Made by a program: the position numbers and the translations under genes. From UBA7662 sp943369355 (GTDB lineage: Bacteria > Bacteroidota > Bacteroidia > UBA7662), in the NCBI GenBank assembly GCA_943369355.1, contig CALRMX020000010.1, positions 1 through 64,000 of the forward strand: a DNA stretch of 64,000 nucleotides. The letters are read 5' to 3'. The notes beneath the pieces were generated by a model, which saw only the letters and a list, made by a program, of their open reading frames with translations, made no database searches and was not told where the DNA came from. This document shows, piece after piece, positions 16,792 through 25,643 of this stretch; position 1 is the stretch's first letter, and every line of letters begins with the position of its first letter.

Positions 16792-17892
16792 CTACAAATC
16801 TTTGTAGCGGTCGTCATTTTTGGCGTTGAAGCCAAAAGATATACCAAACCGATTACCATTGTCAGACGGAATCCAATAAGCATTAACCGGTATGTTTAGC
16901 TTACCTGATCTAAAAGTCTTTCCAAATGCGATGATAAATCCGGTATTTAGGTTAGGTGTGCCACGGCTGTCGAATCTTTGGTGATCAAAGAGCTCAACTC
17001 CATCTATCCGACTCGTGTACCAGTTTCCACTCCTATCGATATAGCCTTTTTTTAACCGAACCACATTAAATGTTGGGCCTATACCAAATTCCCAACCTGA
17101 TTTGTTGTCTCTAATTCCATTCATCAAGGTGAATGAAGGAATAATCAGCCGTTTGTCTAATCCCGTAATCATTGGAATAAATTCAAACAAAGCTTGGAAA
17201 CGACCTTCGTTTAAATACTGCTTTTCGAATTGATAACCAAATTGAAACATGGTTGTATTGCTCAGTCCATAACCACCGTCAATGGTCGATCCTTTAAGTA
17301 AGCCCACGATTTGCCCAGTGAATACTGTAAACCCCATTCTCGGACCGTCGTTTTGCAACCGATAACGACCGGGGTTGTTCCGAAAATTGTCGAAGTCGTT
17401 TAAGGCGGTTAATTCTCTTTCTATTTCCTTGTTTATGGGACGCTGATACATTTCGTTCAGAGTCATCGAAATCATTTCCTGTAAATTCTTGGGTAGATTG
17501 AGGAATTCTTTCACTTGTGAGCTTTCGATACTTTCGGAGTGCACATCAATCATCCGAAATTGAATGATGATTTTCTCGCCTATCATTTCCACCGATCCGC
17601 TAAACATTTTGTCGACTCTAAGGTGTTTACCCATTTCCACAAGGCATATTTTCCCAAAGCAACCATTGATGTCGAGTCCATTTTTTTTCACTAAATACTC
17701 AACGTCGTATCGGTCAACTACTTCAAATAGGTTTAACTTCTCCAGCTCCAGTCTCACCAAATTGCCCATTGAGCTTGGCTCGTAATTGAGGCCTTTCGTA
17801 TCAATGTTTAGAACAGCAACTTTCTTTTTGTCGGATTGCGCTTTTGAAACCGTCACCGACAAAACCATCATGATTAAAATTAGCTTTTTCAT
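16792..17892 (-). CDS. CsgG/FlgO-like N-terminal domain joined to an outer-membrane barrel-like domain
   Basis: A 366-residue exported protein with signal peptide MKKLILIMMVLSVTVSKAQ. Residues 24-145 resemble the CsgG/LpoB/FlgO fold: KKVAVLNIDTKGL, LVRLELEKLNLFEVVDRYDVEYLV, and DKMFSGSVEMIGEKIIIQFRMIDV. From about 175 to the end there are amphipathic strands with Gly/aromatic turns (GFTVFTGQIVG; FGIGPTFNVVRL; RFGISFGFN), typical of small outer-membrane barrels. The function is unknown; the fold call is by motif impression. It has its own terminator. Confidence 0.72.
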   Translation of the reverse strand: MKKLILIMMVLSVTVSKAQSDKKKVAVLNIDTKGLNYEPSSMGNLVRLELEKLNLFEVVDRYDVEYLVKKNGLDINGCFGKICLVEMGKHLRVDKMFSGSVEMIGEKIIIQFRMIDVHSESIESSQVKEFLNLPKNLQEMISMTLNEMYQRPINKEIERELTALNDFDNFRNNPGRYRLQNDGPRMGFTVFTGQIVGLLKGSTIDGGYGLSNTTMFQFGYQFEKQYLNEGRFQALFEFIPMITGLDKRLIIPSFTLMNGIRDNKSGWEFGIGPTFNVVRLKKGYIDRSGNWYTSRIDGVELFDHQRFDSRGTPNLNTGFIIAFGKTFRSGKLNIPVNAYWIPSDNGNRFGISFGFNAKNDDRYKDL

Positions 17893-18102
17893 AATTTTTG
17901 ATTTGATGATGTAAAGCTCGATCTAAAGCAATGGTGCGAAAACGGATATCTATCGTTTTAATAGATTAAAAAGCAAGCACTGCAAGTGTTGAAGTTTTTT
18001 CGCTCAGCGCTTATTAGTGATTAGGACTTTCTCAGCCCGGATATCGAAATATTTGCGGAAATCCGTAAATTCAGTCTTTACAATTTGCAGTTGTCGCAAT
18101 AT

Positions 18103-19071
18103 ATGGAGCAAAGCATTCAAGATAGGTTCTTCCAAAAAATAAAGCAGATACTACCTGCAAACTATGCGTTAGCGGATGAATTAGCCGATGTTTTAAACCT
18201 GAGTAAGGACAGTATTTATCGGCGTTTGCGGGGTGAAACATCCTTAAGTTTGGAAGAAGTACTCACCATTTGTCAGCACTATAAAATCACTTTTGAATCT
18301 ATTGCTAACCCGAATGCGGTAACTTTTGAGTTCAAGGAGATAAATCCTGATGTCGAGAGTTTTCATCAATATTTGATTCGACTCTTAGGCGATCTTAGAA
18401 GAATAAAATCGTTGGAGAACAGCGAGATTCTTTACGCAGCAGAGGATATACCAGTTTTTCATCATTTTAATCATTCGTTGCTGACTTCTTTTAAGCTGTT
18501 TTATTGGATGCGTTCCGTGATGAATGTTAAGGAGATGGATGGGCAACGATTTAACCCAAAGCACTTGCCGCAAGATATGGTGGATCTGGCCAAAGAAATT
18601 TATCAAACCTATATCGAAATACCGGGAGTAGAAATTTGGACCGAGGAAACCCTATCAAGTACCCTTAAACAAATAGAATATTATTGGGAAGCAGGGTTAT
18701 TTGAGTCGAAAGAAATGGCCATTCTTGTTTGTGAAGACTTCATTATGGAGTTGCAGGAAATTCAACGTCTTTGTGAAAAAGGAAGTAAAAACAATGTGGC
18801 TTTTCGATTCTACATCAACGACATCATGATTGGAAACAATTGCATATTGATAAAAGCGGGTGGGAACAAATACACTTATTTGAGCCATCACAGCTTCAAC
18901 TTTATGCTTACGACCGATTACAATTTTTCTAATCAAACCGAAATATGGTTAGACGGCATGATGCAAAAATCTATGCTCATCAGCAGTGTTTCAGAAAAGT
19001 ATCGGAACAAGTTCTTTTTAAGACAAATTGGCCGTATCGAACAGCTCAAGCTTCAAATACTCCAGTCATGA
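18103..19071 (+). CDS. Helix-turn-helix transcriptional regulator, Bacteroidota-specific
   Basis: A 322-residue protein with an N-terminal HTH (about 20-70: LADELADVLNLSKDSIYRRL, then SLSLEEVLTICQHYKIT) like XRE-type DNA-binding domains. The remaining 250 residues are helical, aromatic-rich and unassigned (FHHFNHSLLTSFKLFYWMRS). No receiver or membrane segment. A frame from TTG 18085 adds only six residues; I prefer ATG 18103. The stop is 19 bases before an MFS transporter gene, so the pair may be one unit, with the regulator controlling the transporter; that is inference. Confidence 0.75.
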   Translation: MEQSIQDRFFQKIKQILPANYALADELADVLNLSKDSIYRRLRGETSLSLEEVLTICQHYKITFESIANPNAVTFEFKEINPDVESFHQYLIRLLGDLRRIKSLENSEILYAAEDIPVFHHFNHSLLTSFKLFYWMRSVMNVKEMDGQRFNPKHLPQDMVDLAKEIYQTYIEIPGVEIWTEETLSSTLKQIEYYWEAGLFESKEMAILVCEDFIMELQEIQRLCEKGSKNNVAFRFYINDIMIGNNCILIKAGGNKYTYLSHHSFNFMLTTDYNFSNQTEIWLDGMMQKSMLISSVSEKYRNKFFLRQIGRIEQLKLQILQS

Positions 19072-19090
19072 GGAACTAAACTGCGTTCCG

Positions 19091-20293
19091 ATGGCTTTTC
19101 AATCAATGCGTTCTGAAAAACTTCTTCTATTTATTCTGGCAGCTATTCAGTTTACCAATATTGTCGACTTCATGATTATGATGCCGCTAGGGCCTCAGCT
19201 CATGCGACTTTTTGAAATATCGCCGCGTCAGTTTAGTTTATTGGTTTCAGCTTATACCTTCAGCGCGGGAATTTTTGGATTTCTTGCCGCCTTCCAAATC
19301 GATAAGTTTGACAGGAGAACTGCATTACTGTTTGTCTATTCCGGATTTTTATTGGGAACTTTTGCATGTGCTCTCGCCCCTGGTTACGAGTGGTTGATAG
19401 CGGCAAGGGTGTTTACAGGTGCATTTGGTGGCGTATTAGGAGCTTTGGTTTTAAGCGTAGTTGGGGATACTATTCCTATAGAAAGAAGAGCAACTGCTAT
19501 GGGTCTGGTTACAGCAGCTTTTTCGGTGGCTTCTGTGTTTGGAGTGCCATTTAGTCTGTTTATCGCCTCAATTTGGTCGTGGCACGCTCCTTTTTTGTTT
19601 TTGGCGACCAGTGGCCTGCTAATTCTTTTAGGTATTTGGAAATGGGTGCCCAAGTTGAATACCCATGTTCAAATAAAAACGAATAGAATTACTCCGTTTG
19701 CTTTGATTTCTTCTATTGCCAAAGAAGCTAATCTACGAATGGCACTCTTGCTGATGATGACTATCATGTTAGGCAACTTCATAGTTACACCCTTCATTTC
19801 TCCGTATATGGTTGCTAATGTTGGTTTTACAGAAAAGGAGTTAACGTATATCTATTTGTTTGGAGGTCTGCTAACCATTTTCACTTCACCGTGGATAGGC
19901 AAACTTTCTGACCGATATGGTCCTAAGAGAGTTTACATCATATTCGTTTTTATTAATCTCATTCCTTTATTGCTCATTACGAATCTTCCGATAACACCGA
20001 TACCCATAGTTCTATTAATAACTACTTCTTTTTTTATTGTGAGCGGTGGCCGAATGATTCCTTCACAAACTATGATTGCTAGTGCTGTTGAGCCTTCAAA
20101 AAGAGGAGCGTTTATGAGCTTTAATTCTTCGGTTCAACAGTTGAGTACCGCGTTTGCTTCTTTACTAGCAGGTTTAATTGTTACGAAAAACGATGCAGGG
20201 CAACTTCAGAACTATCAATACGTTGGGCTTGTAGCAGTAGTACTGAGTTTAATCAGCATTTTTATTGTAAAAAGGGTAAAATCGGTAAGCTAG
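19091..20293 (+). CDS. MFS transporter, drug/sugar efflux type
   Basis: A 400-residue major facilitator with about 12 hydrophobic segments. The first helix (LLLFILAAIQFTNIVDFMIMMPL) carries the Asp and the PLGPQLMR that start many AraJ/DHA1-like exporters. The cytoplasmic loops have IDKFDRRTALL between helices 2 and 3 and LSDRYGPKRVYI in the second half, matching the MFS signature repeats. Substrate unknown. The start at ATG 19091 avoids overlap with the regulator. The 3' end overlaps the convergent outer-membrane gene by 4 bases. Confidence 0.88.
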   Translation: MAFQSMRSEKLLLFILAAIQFTNIVDFMIMMPLGPQLMRLFEISPRQFSLLVSAYTFSAGIFGFLAAFQIDKFDRRTALLFVYSGFLLGTFACALAPGYEWLIAARVFTGAFGGVLGALVLSVVGDTIPIERRATAMGLVTAAFSVASVFGVPFSLFIASIWSWHAPFLFLATSGLLILLGIWKWVPKLNTHVQIKTNRITPFALISSIAKEANLRMALLLMMTIMLGNFIVTPFISPYMVANVGFTEKELTYIYLFGGLLTIFTSPWIGKLSDRYGPKRVYIIFVFINLIPLLLITNLPITPIPIVLLITTSFFIVSGGRMIPSQTMIASAVEPSKRGAFMSFNSSVQQLSTAFASLLAGLIVTKNDAGQLQNYQYVGLVAVVLSLISIFIVKRVKSVS

Positions 20294-21015
20294 AACGTTG
20301 AACCAATGCCAAAGTTCAATAAAAACAGATCGGTGGTGCTGTTGCGATGGTTGAAATAAACTTCATTTTGAACAACGTTTACGTCGTTTAAACTGAGGTA
20401 GCGTGCATTTCCCCCTTTTTGAAGTTGACCTGAAATAAAAATTTGGTAACGCACATTCCCCAGTTCAAAAAGGGAATATTTCAGGCCCATTCCAAGGCCA
20501 AAAGAGTTGGTCAAATCCGAAAAATTCAAAATGCTCGTGAATGAATCTGGATTTCCTGGTTGTGCGATCATTTGAGTACCCTTGGTACTGGTACGGGTAG
20601 CAATGTACTTAAGGCCGCCAAAAAATTCCACATACGGTTGGAAGTCACCAAATTCAGGAGCAATACGAAGATGCAGGTTCAATGGAATCATGTAGTGCAT
20701 CTTGTCCAACACCAGTTGGTAACTCGGTACACTTAATACATATTGTCGATCGTTTTGCTCGTAACCGTATAAGATGCCCCGAAGCGAGATTCCAAATTCA
20801 ATAGGGCTAGGTGTAGGCTTACAAGCCAGGTAGAAAGATAGGTTTGAGCCTGTTTTAGGAACAACCTGCGAAAAGGCACCAGTCGGAATGGATCCGCCTC
20901 CCGAAACTTCTATGATTAATGGAGTACTTGAAAAATAGGGCGCATGCCAAGATTGTGCATTCGAGTAAACCGATACTAGGTTGACAATAAAGAGAATTAA
21001 GCAACGCCAATACAT
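20290..21015 (-). CDS. Outer-membrane beta-barrel-like protein
   Basis: A 241-residue exported protein with a signal peptide (CLILFIVNLVSVYSNAQ). The mature part consists of repeated amphipathic strands with short Gly/Asn turns (IEVSGGGSIPTGAFS; FYLACKPTPSPIEFGISL; PYVEFFGGLKY; FGLGMGLKYSLF; LLNFGIGSTF), as in PorT/OmpA-like eight-strand barrels. The final Phe suits BAM-mediated insertion. No specific family or role recognised. It diverges from typA. Confidence 0.72.
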   Translation of the reverse strand: MYWRCLILFIVNLVSVYSNAQSWHAPYFSSTPLIIEVSGGGSIPTGAFSQVVPKTGSNLSFYLACKPTPSPIEFGISLRGILYGYEQNDRQYVLSVPSYQLVLDKMHYMIPLNLHLRIAPEFGDFQPYVEFFGGLKYIATRTSTKGTQMIAQPGNPDSFTSILNFSDLTNSFGLGMGLKYSLFELGNVRYQIFISGQLQKGGNARYLSLNDVNVVQNEVYFNHRNSTTDLFLLNFGIGSTF

Positions 21016-21088
21016 ATTTTAAATATAGGCAAATAAATGCGCGAACCACTATGTTGGGAATTTATGCGAAAAAGTGCTCAAAAAAGCC

Positions 21089-21096
21089 TATTTTTG
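21089..21096 (+). promoter_or_regulatory. -7 box of the typA promoter
   Basis: TATTTTTG, exact match to TAnnTTTG, 17 bases before ATG 21114. No good TTG at -33. It lies inside a longer frame from ATG 21051 and supports the shorter start. Confidence 0.5.
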
Positions 21097-21113
21097 CGGC
21101 GAATTTCAATTAC

Positions 21114-22922
21114 ATGCAAGCCATCCGCAACATCGCGATTATCGCACACGTCGACCACGGCAAAACAACCCTAGTCGATAAAATTCTTCATCAAACAAAT
21201 CTTTTTCGCGAGAATGAGGAGATTGGAGAACTAATCCTTGACAATAATGACCTCGAAAGGGAAAGGGGTATTACCATCTTCTCCAAAAATGTTTCGGTTA
21301 ATTACAAAGGCACCAAAATTAACATCATTGACACTCCTGGGCACTCCGATTTCGGAGGGGAGGTAGAACGCGTACTAAAAATGGCTGATGGAGTTCTTCT
21401 ATTGGTTGACGCATTTGAAGGTCCAATGCCGCAAACTCGATTCGTACTTCACAAAGCTTTAAGCCTTGGGCTTCATCCAATCGTTGTGATTAACAAGGTG
21501 GATAAGGAAAATTGCCGTCCAGATGAAGTACATGATCATGTTTTTGAGCTATTCTTCAATCTTGATGCTACAGAAGAGCAATTGGATTTCCCAACGCTTT
21601 ATGGCTCATCGAAACAGGGATGGATGGGCACCGATTGGAAAAATCCTGCAACCGACTTTACACCTTTGTTAGATGCAATATTAGAACATGTACCTGCGCC
21701 CAAGCAGCCAGATGGTAATTTGCAAATGCAAATCACTTCGCTCGATTACAGCTCATTTGTAGGGCGAATTGCCATCGGTAAAGTGGCGCGTGGATCGGTG
21801 AAAGAAAATCAACCCATAACATTGGTACGAAATAATGGTGGCCAGATGAAAGCGCGTGTAAAAGAGCTGCATACTTTCATCGGCTTAGGCCGTCAAAAAG
21901 TAACCCAAGTTGATGCGGGTGACATTTGTGCTGTTGTTGGTCTCGAGGATTTTCAAATTGGCGATACCATTGCCGATTTTGAAGCACCTGAAGGCTTGGC
22001 ACCCATCAAAGTTGACGAGCCTACGATGAGTATGTTTTTTACCATCAACAACTCGCCATTTTTTGGAAAAGAAGGAAAATTTGTCACCTCAAGACATTTG
22101 AGAGATAGACTATTTAAAGAAATTGAAAAGAACTTGGCGATGAAGGTGGAGGAGACCGACTCACCGGATAGCTATCTAGTTTATGGCCGAGGAATTTTGC
22201 ACTTGTCGATACTCATCGAAACTATGCGTCGGGAGGGCTACGAACTTCAAGTAGGTCAACCCAGGGTAATCATCAAAGAAATTAATGGCGTGAAACACGA
22301 GCCCATTGAATCATTGGTAGTGGATGTACCTGAAAGTTTTGCGGGTAAAGTCATCGAACAAGTTACCCAACGGAAAGGTGAAATGTTGATCATGGAACCT
22401 AAAGGAGATATGACTCATCTTGAGTTTAAAATTCCATCACGTGGTTTGATTGGTTTAAGAAACAATTTGCTTACGGCAACCCAAGGCGAGGCCATTATGG
22501 CACATCGTTTTGTTGACTTTGAGCCATTTAAAGGGCCAATTGCCGGAAGGATTAATGGTTCGCTTGTTTCTATGGAGACGGGCATGACTACCGCTTATTC
22601 TATTGATAAGCTTCAAGACAGAGGTATTTTCTTTGTTGATCCAGGTGAAGATGTTTACGAGGGAATGGTACTCGGGGAACACAGTCGTCCGGGTGATTTG
22701 GTGGTAAACCTGATTAAAGGAAAAGCACTTACCAACATGCGTGCTGCGGGAAAAGACGATAATGCCAAAATCGCCCCTAAGCGTTTATTCTCTCTTGAGG
22801 AAGCCATGGAATACATTCAAGACGACGAGTATATTGAAATAACACCAAAAGCCATGCGGATGCGTAAAATTGTACTGAAAGAAAACGACCGCAAGCGTTT
22901 GGGCTCAAAAGCGAGTTTGTAA
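21114..22922 (+). CDS. typA: Translational GTPase TypA/BipA
   Basis: TypA is a ribosome-binding GTPase that helps 50S assembly and growth under stress or cold. From ATG 21114 it has 602 residues, the family's length. The GTPase motifs are clear: AHVDHGKTTL (G1, about 12-21), RGITI (G2), DTPGHSDFGGE (G3), NKVD (G4). Then come the beta-barrel domain II, EF-G-like domains III and V (GRGILHLSILIETMRREGYE; PSRGLIGLRNNLLTATQG) and the TypA-specific C-terminal domain. It is followed after 2 bases by a membrane-protein gene. Confidence 0.97.
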   Translation: MQAIRNIAIIAHVDHGKTTLVDKILHQTNLFRENEEIGELILDNNDLERERGITIFSKNVSVNYKGTKINIIDTPGHSDFGGEVERVLKMADGVLLLVDAFEGPMPQTRFVLHKALSLGLHPIVVINKVDKENCRPDEVHDHVFELFFNLDATEEQLDFPTLYGSSKQGWMGTDWKNPATDFTPLLDAILEHVPAPKQPDGNLQMQITSLDYSSFVGRIAIGKVARGSVKENQPITLVRNNGGQMKARVKELHTFIGLGRQKVTQVDAGDICAVVGLEDFQIGDTIADFEAPEGLAPIKVDEPTMSMFFTINNSPFFGKEGKFVTSRHLRDRLFKEIEKNLAMKVEETDSPDSYLVYGRGILHLSILIETMRREGYELQVGQPRVIIKEINGVKHEPIESLVVDVPESFAGKVIEQVTQRKGEMLIMEPKGDMTHLEFKIPSRGLIGLRNNLLTATQGEAIMAHRFVDFEPFKGPIAGRINGSLVSMETGMTTAYSIDKLQDRGIFFVDPGEDVYEGMVLGEHSRPGDLVVNLIKGKALTNMRAAGKDDNAKIAPKRLFSLEEAMEYIQDDEYIEITPKAMRMRKIVLKENDRKRLGSKASL

Positions 22923-22924
22923 GG

Positions 22925-23416
22925 ATGAACAAAGCCTCCCTTGAACTTATTTCAAATGAATGGTCGGTTCCATATTGGTTACTCGGCATTTTTGCGTTGG
23001 TTTTGGGAAGTTTGAGTTATGTAGTGCAAAAATTCGCTCCAGCTTATCAGGGCGTTTTTACCAATGGAATGTTTATCGTACTGCTGGCATTACTCTCGAT
23101 TTTCTATCGAAAATTGTATACCACACAAGTACATCTACAGTTGTCAACTGGCACAGTCGACCTCGAGTTCAAAAAGCTACTCATACCCTCAAGATTATCG
23201 TTGTTAATTTCAGAAATTCAATACATAGGATTAGGTACTACAGAAGAAATCAAAGGCTTATTTAAGGTACCTGAGAAACACTGGATTCTGATAGAGGTGA
23301 AAGGCAAAAAGTATTTTTTCTATGGAGTCGGCCAACAAAAGGCACTGAAAGGCGTTTTCCATGAACTGATACAAAAGAATCCGGAAATCGTTGTACGTGA
23401 GAATATCTTCAAATAA
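22925..23416 (+). CDS. Small membrane protein with two TM segments and a PH-like soluble part
   Basis: A 163-residue protein I cannot assign. Residues 17-36 (YWLLGIFALVLGSLSYVVQK) and 45-62 (FTNGMFIVLLALLSIFYRKL) are two membrane helices. Residues 65-160 are strand-rich and end in an amphipathic helix, an order seen in bacterial PH-like or photosystem-assembly-like domains. It starts 2 bases after typA and overlaps the next gene, so it is probably translated from the typA message. Confidence 0.7.
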   Translation: MNKASLELISNEWSVPYWLLGIFALVLGSLSYVVQKFAPAYQGVFTNGMFIVLLALLSIFYRKLYTTQVHLQLSTGTVDLEFKKLLIPSRLSLLISEIQYIGLGTTEEIKGLFKVPEKHWILIEVKGKKYFFYGVGQQKALKGVFHELIQKNPEIVVRENIFK

Positions 23417-24857
23417 GGCTGGCTGCATTAAGCTTCATTGGATTATTCTACTCCTTGCGCTGGGTCTACACACGAGTCTTTCAGCACAAAATCCACTTTC
23501 TCCGTCTGCAAGCCGTTATAGTGGATTGCTGTCAGGACAAGTGAACCCAGCTAGTTTATCGTTTAATGTTCCGAATTGGACAGTTCATCTAGGTAGCACC
23601 CAAGCATACTTCCAAAACAACTTGGTGAGCATGCAGCGCTTGAATGTAATTGGCCTTATTGCTGGAAATAATGTAAGTATTGAACTTGACAATCAGAATA
23701 ATCGGAATGCAGGGCCCATTACGGCAGATGTCTTAATTCAAGATCATATCGATAAGCCCCTGAGGATGCAGCTAGCTAGTCAGGTAATGCCCATAGGGCT
23801 GTTTTTTCAGTTCAATAAACACGCCTTTGGTCTTAGTACTCAATTACGTCAAAATATTTATTGGGACGGCTTCGGCGCAAGAGGGTTTCGTCAGATTTGG
23901 GAAGGAATAAGATTTGAGCCTCTAAGAGATAGCCTGGTGAGTAGTCCGGGCATGAAATTTCAAGCAGATTTATACGTAGAAACTTCCTTGTCGTATGCCT
24001 ATCGTTTTTATGAAACTCGACGGGAAGCGATGTCAGCTGGAGTATCTGTGAAGCTTTTAAACGGGCTTCAAACGTACCAATTGGATATGACAGGTTTCGA
24101 TTACCGAGTTCGGTTTGATTCGGTTTTTTTTACGCGATTTGAAGGTACCTATGGGCGTGCGGTTGGCAATCAGGGGCTTGGATCTGGATTGGGGTTAGCC
24201 TTTGATTTGGGTTTTAACTACGTTAAAATCGATCAGCAAGCAAAGCGACAAACAAGTAATCAATCGGGAATTAGATGCTTCAATTTTGCTGGTAAACTTC
24301 GTGTTCGTAAAGCTGTGCCAGATTATTTATGGAAACTGGGTGTTTCGTGGCTCGACTTGGGCTTAATCAATTATAACGCTCCCTTTTTCGCAGTTAATTC
24401 TTTCGGTAGATATAGTACGCTCGGTAGATTTTTTACCGTAGGAGAGCCAAATTTTGATGCAGCTTTTTTAGGAGAGCTGGCAAATAATGGTGTGGTAGCT
24501 GGTACGCCAAGCTTTTCTGTTGGAGCACCTACTGCTTTGAGTGTGCAATTTGATGGTAAAATTTACCCTGGTGTATATTTATTTGCTGGCATAATCCAGC
24601 GAACCCCTATGTTCGGACAGTTTAGTATGCGCCGAACAAACACGCTTACTGTTATCCCGAGAGTTGAACATCCCTTAGGAGAATTTGCCATTCCAGTGAC
24701 CTTAACCGAGTACCGCTATTTTAACCTCGGTTTGTCGGCCCGAATCGGGCCATTGGCCTTTGGCACCGACCGATTTGGCACCTTATTCGGTTTGCAACGT
24801 TTTTCGGGCGCTGATGCTTGGTTTAGCCTTAACCTATTTGAGTTTTGGCGCTTCTAA
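23397..24857 (+). CDS. Outer-membrane protein, DUF5723-like
   Basis: About 486 residues with a signal peptide (LHWIILLLALGLHTSLSAQ), then LSPSASRYSGLLSGQVNPASLSF, a pattern like Bacteroidota outer-membrane porin-like proteins (NPA near the mature start) that I associate with DUF5723. Many amphipathic strands follow, ending FSLNLFEFWRF with terminal Phe. The start is uncertain: TTG 23391 or GTG 23397, both overlapping the preceding gene by about 20 bases. The 3' end overlaps the opposite-strand cmk gene by 29 bases. Function unknown. Confidence 0.7.
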   Translation: MRISSNKAGCIKLHWIILLLALGLHTSLSAQNPLSPSASRYSGLLSGQVNPASLSFNVPNWTVHLGSTQAYFQNNLVSMQRLNVIGLIAGNNVSIELDNQNNRNAGPITADVLIQDHIDKPLRMQLASQVMPIGLFFQFNKHAFGLSTQLRQNIYWDGFGARGFRQIWEGIRFEPLRDSLVSSPGMKFQADLYVETSLSYAYRFYETRREAMSAGVSVKLLNGLQTYQLDMTGFDYRVRFDSVFFTRFEGTYGRAVGNQGLGSGLGLAFDLGFNYVKIDQQAKRQTSNQSGIRCFNFAGKLRVRKAVPDYLWKLGVSWLDLGLINYNAPFFAVNSFGRYSTLGRFFTVGEPNFDAAFLGELANNGVVAGTPSFSVGAPTALSVQFDGKIYPGVYLFAGIIQRTPMFGQFSMRRTNTLTVIPRVEHPLGEFAIPVTLTEYRYFNLGLSARIGPLAFGTDRFGTLFGLQRFSGADAWFSLNLFEFWRF

Positions 24858-25524
24858 AAGCGTTAATTTGAATCATCGCCCATTCGAGCTGTTCTTGTTC
24901 GTTCATTAAGCTGTTGTCAAGAACGAGTGCATCAGAGGCTTGAATCAACGGGTTTTCAGATCTCGTTGTATCAATACGGTCTCTTTCAGCCAAATTATGC
25001 TGAATTTCTTCCAGTGTATGGTGCTGGCCTTTAGCTTTCAGTTCATCGAAACGCCTTTGTGCCCTTATTTCAGGACTCGCGGTCATGAATATTTTAATTT
25101 CGGCATTCGGAAATACATTAGTTCCGATATCTCTGCCGTCCATCACTATACCTTTATTTTTACCTGCTTTACGCTGTAAGTGCACCATTGTGGTACGTAC
25201 GCTTTTTATGGCCGATACAGGACTTACAAGATTAGATACTTCCAGACTACGGATGGCCTCTTCAACAGATTCGCCATTCAACCAAGTTTCGTTACGTTGC
25301 AATATTGGATTGTAATGAAAATCAATGTGAATGTTATGGAGAGCTTCTTCTATGGCTGGAGCATCATCTAGTGGAATATGATGGTGCAAAAAATAGAGCG
25401 TAACGGCCCTATACATAGCTCCTGAGTCGACATAAGCATAACCCAGTCGAGCTGCAATTGCTTTAGCCAGCGTGCTTTTCCCGCAAGAAGAGTATCCGTC
25501 GATAGCGATGATGATTCTTTCCAC
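24829..25524 (-). CDS. cmk: Cytidylate kinase
   Basis: Cmk phosphorylates CMP and dCMP with ATP for nucleotide supply. The 231-residue protein has the P-loop SSCGKST (about 11-17) in IAIDGYSSCGKSTLAKAIA, then AYVDSGAMYRAVTLYF for the CMP site, MDGRDIGTNVFPNAEIKIF, and the lid Arg in ASPEIRAQRRFDEL. Its 3' end runs 29 bases into the convergent outer-membrane gene. A promoter box lies only 4 bases before its ATG. Confidence 0.96.
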   Translation of the reverse strand: MERIIIAIDGYSSCGKSTLAKAIAARLGYAYVDSGAMYRAVTLYFLHHHIPLDDAPAIEEALHNIHIDFHYNPILQRNETWLNGESVEEAIRSLEVSNLVSPVSAIKSVRTTMVHLQRKAGKNKGIVMDGRDIGTNVFPNAEIKIFMTASPEIRAQRRFDELKAKGQHHTLEEIQHNLAERDRIDTTRSENPLIQASDALVLDNSLMNEQEQLEWAMIQINAFRSAKTQIG

Positions 25525-25528
25525 GCGG

Positions 25529-25536
25529 CAAAAGTA
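25529..25536 (-). promoter_or_regulatory. -7 box just before cmk (possible leaderless start)
   Basis: The minus strand reads TACTTTTG, a TAnnTTTG match ending 4 bases before the cmk ATG. Transcription would start at or next to the start codon. No TTG at -33 distance. Confidence 0.4.
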
Positions 25537-25609
25537 GTGACTTAAATAGCTTTAAACCGCTATTGTTGGGAAAAATAGGCATTCATGCGGTAGTTGGGTG
25601 TTTTAAGCC

Positions 25610-25617
25610 TACCTTTG
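25610..25617 (+). promoter_or_regulatory. -7 box of the helicase gene
   Basis: TACCTTTG, an exact TAnnTTTG match, 26 bases before ATG 25644. A TTG lies 13 bases upstream, shorter than the usual spacer. It falls inside a longer frame from TTG 25563 and argues against that start. Confidence 0.5.
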
Positions 25618-25643
25618 CAGCACATTTTAGTATACATTATTTC

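Noticed and set aside
18085..18102. Promoter TACAATTTG before the HTH regulator
   Set aside because: Spacing is one base too long for TAnnTTTG and no -33 TTG at the right distance.
19028..19090. Earlier MFS start at TTG 19028
   Set aside because: It overlaps the regulator gene by 44 bases and adds a polar stretch; ATG 19091 gives a typical MFS N-terminus.
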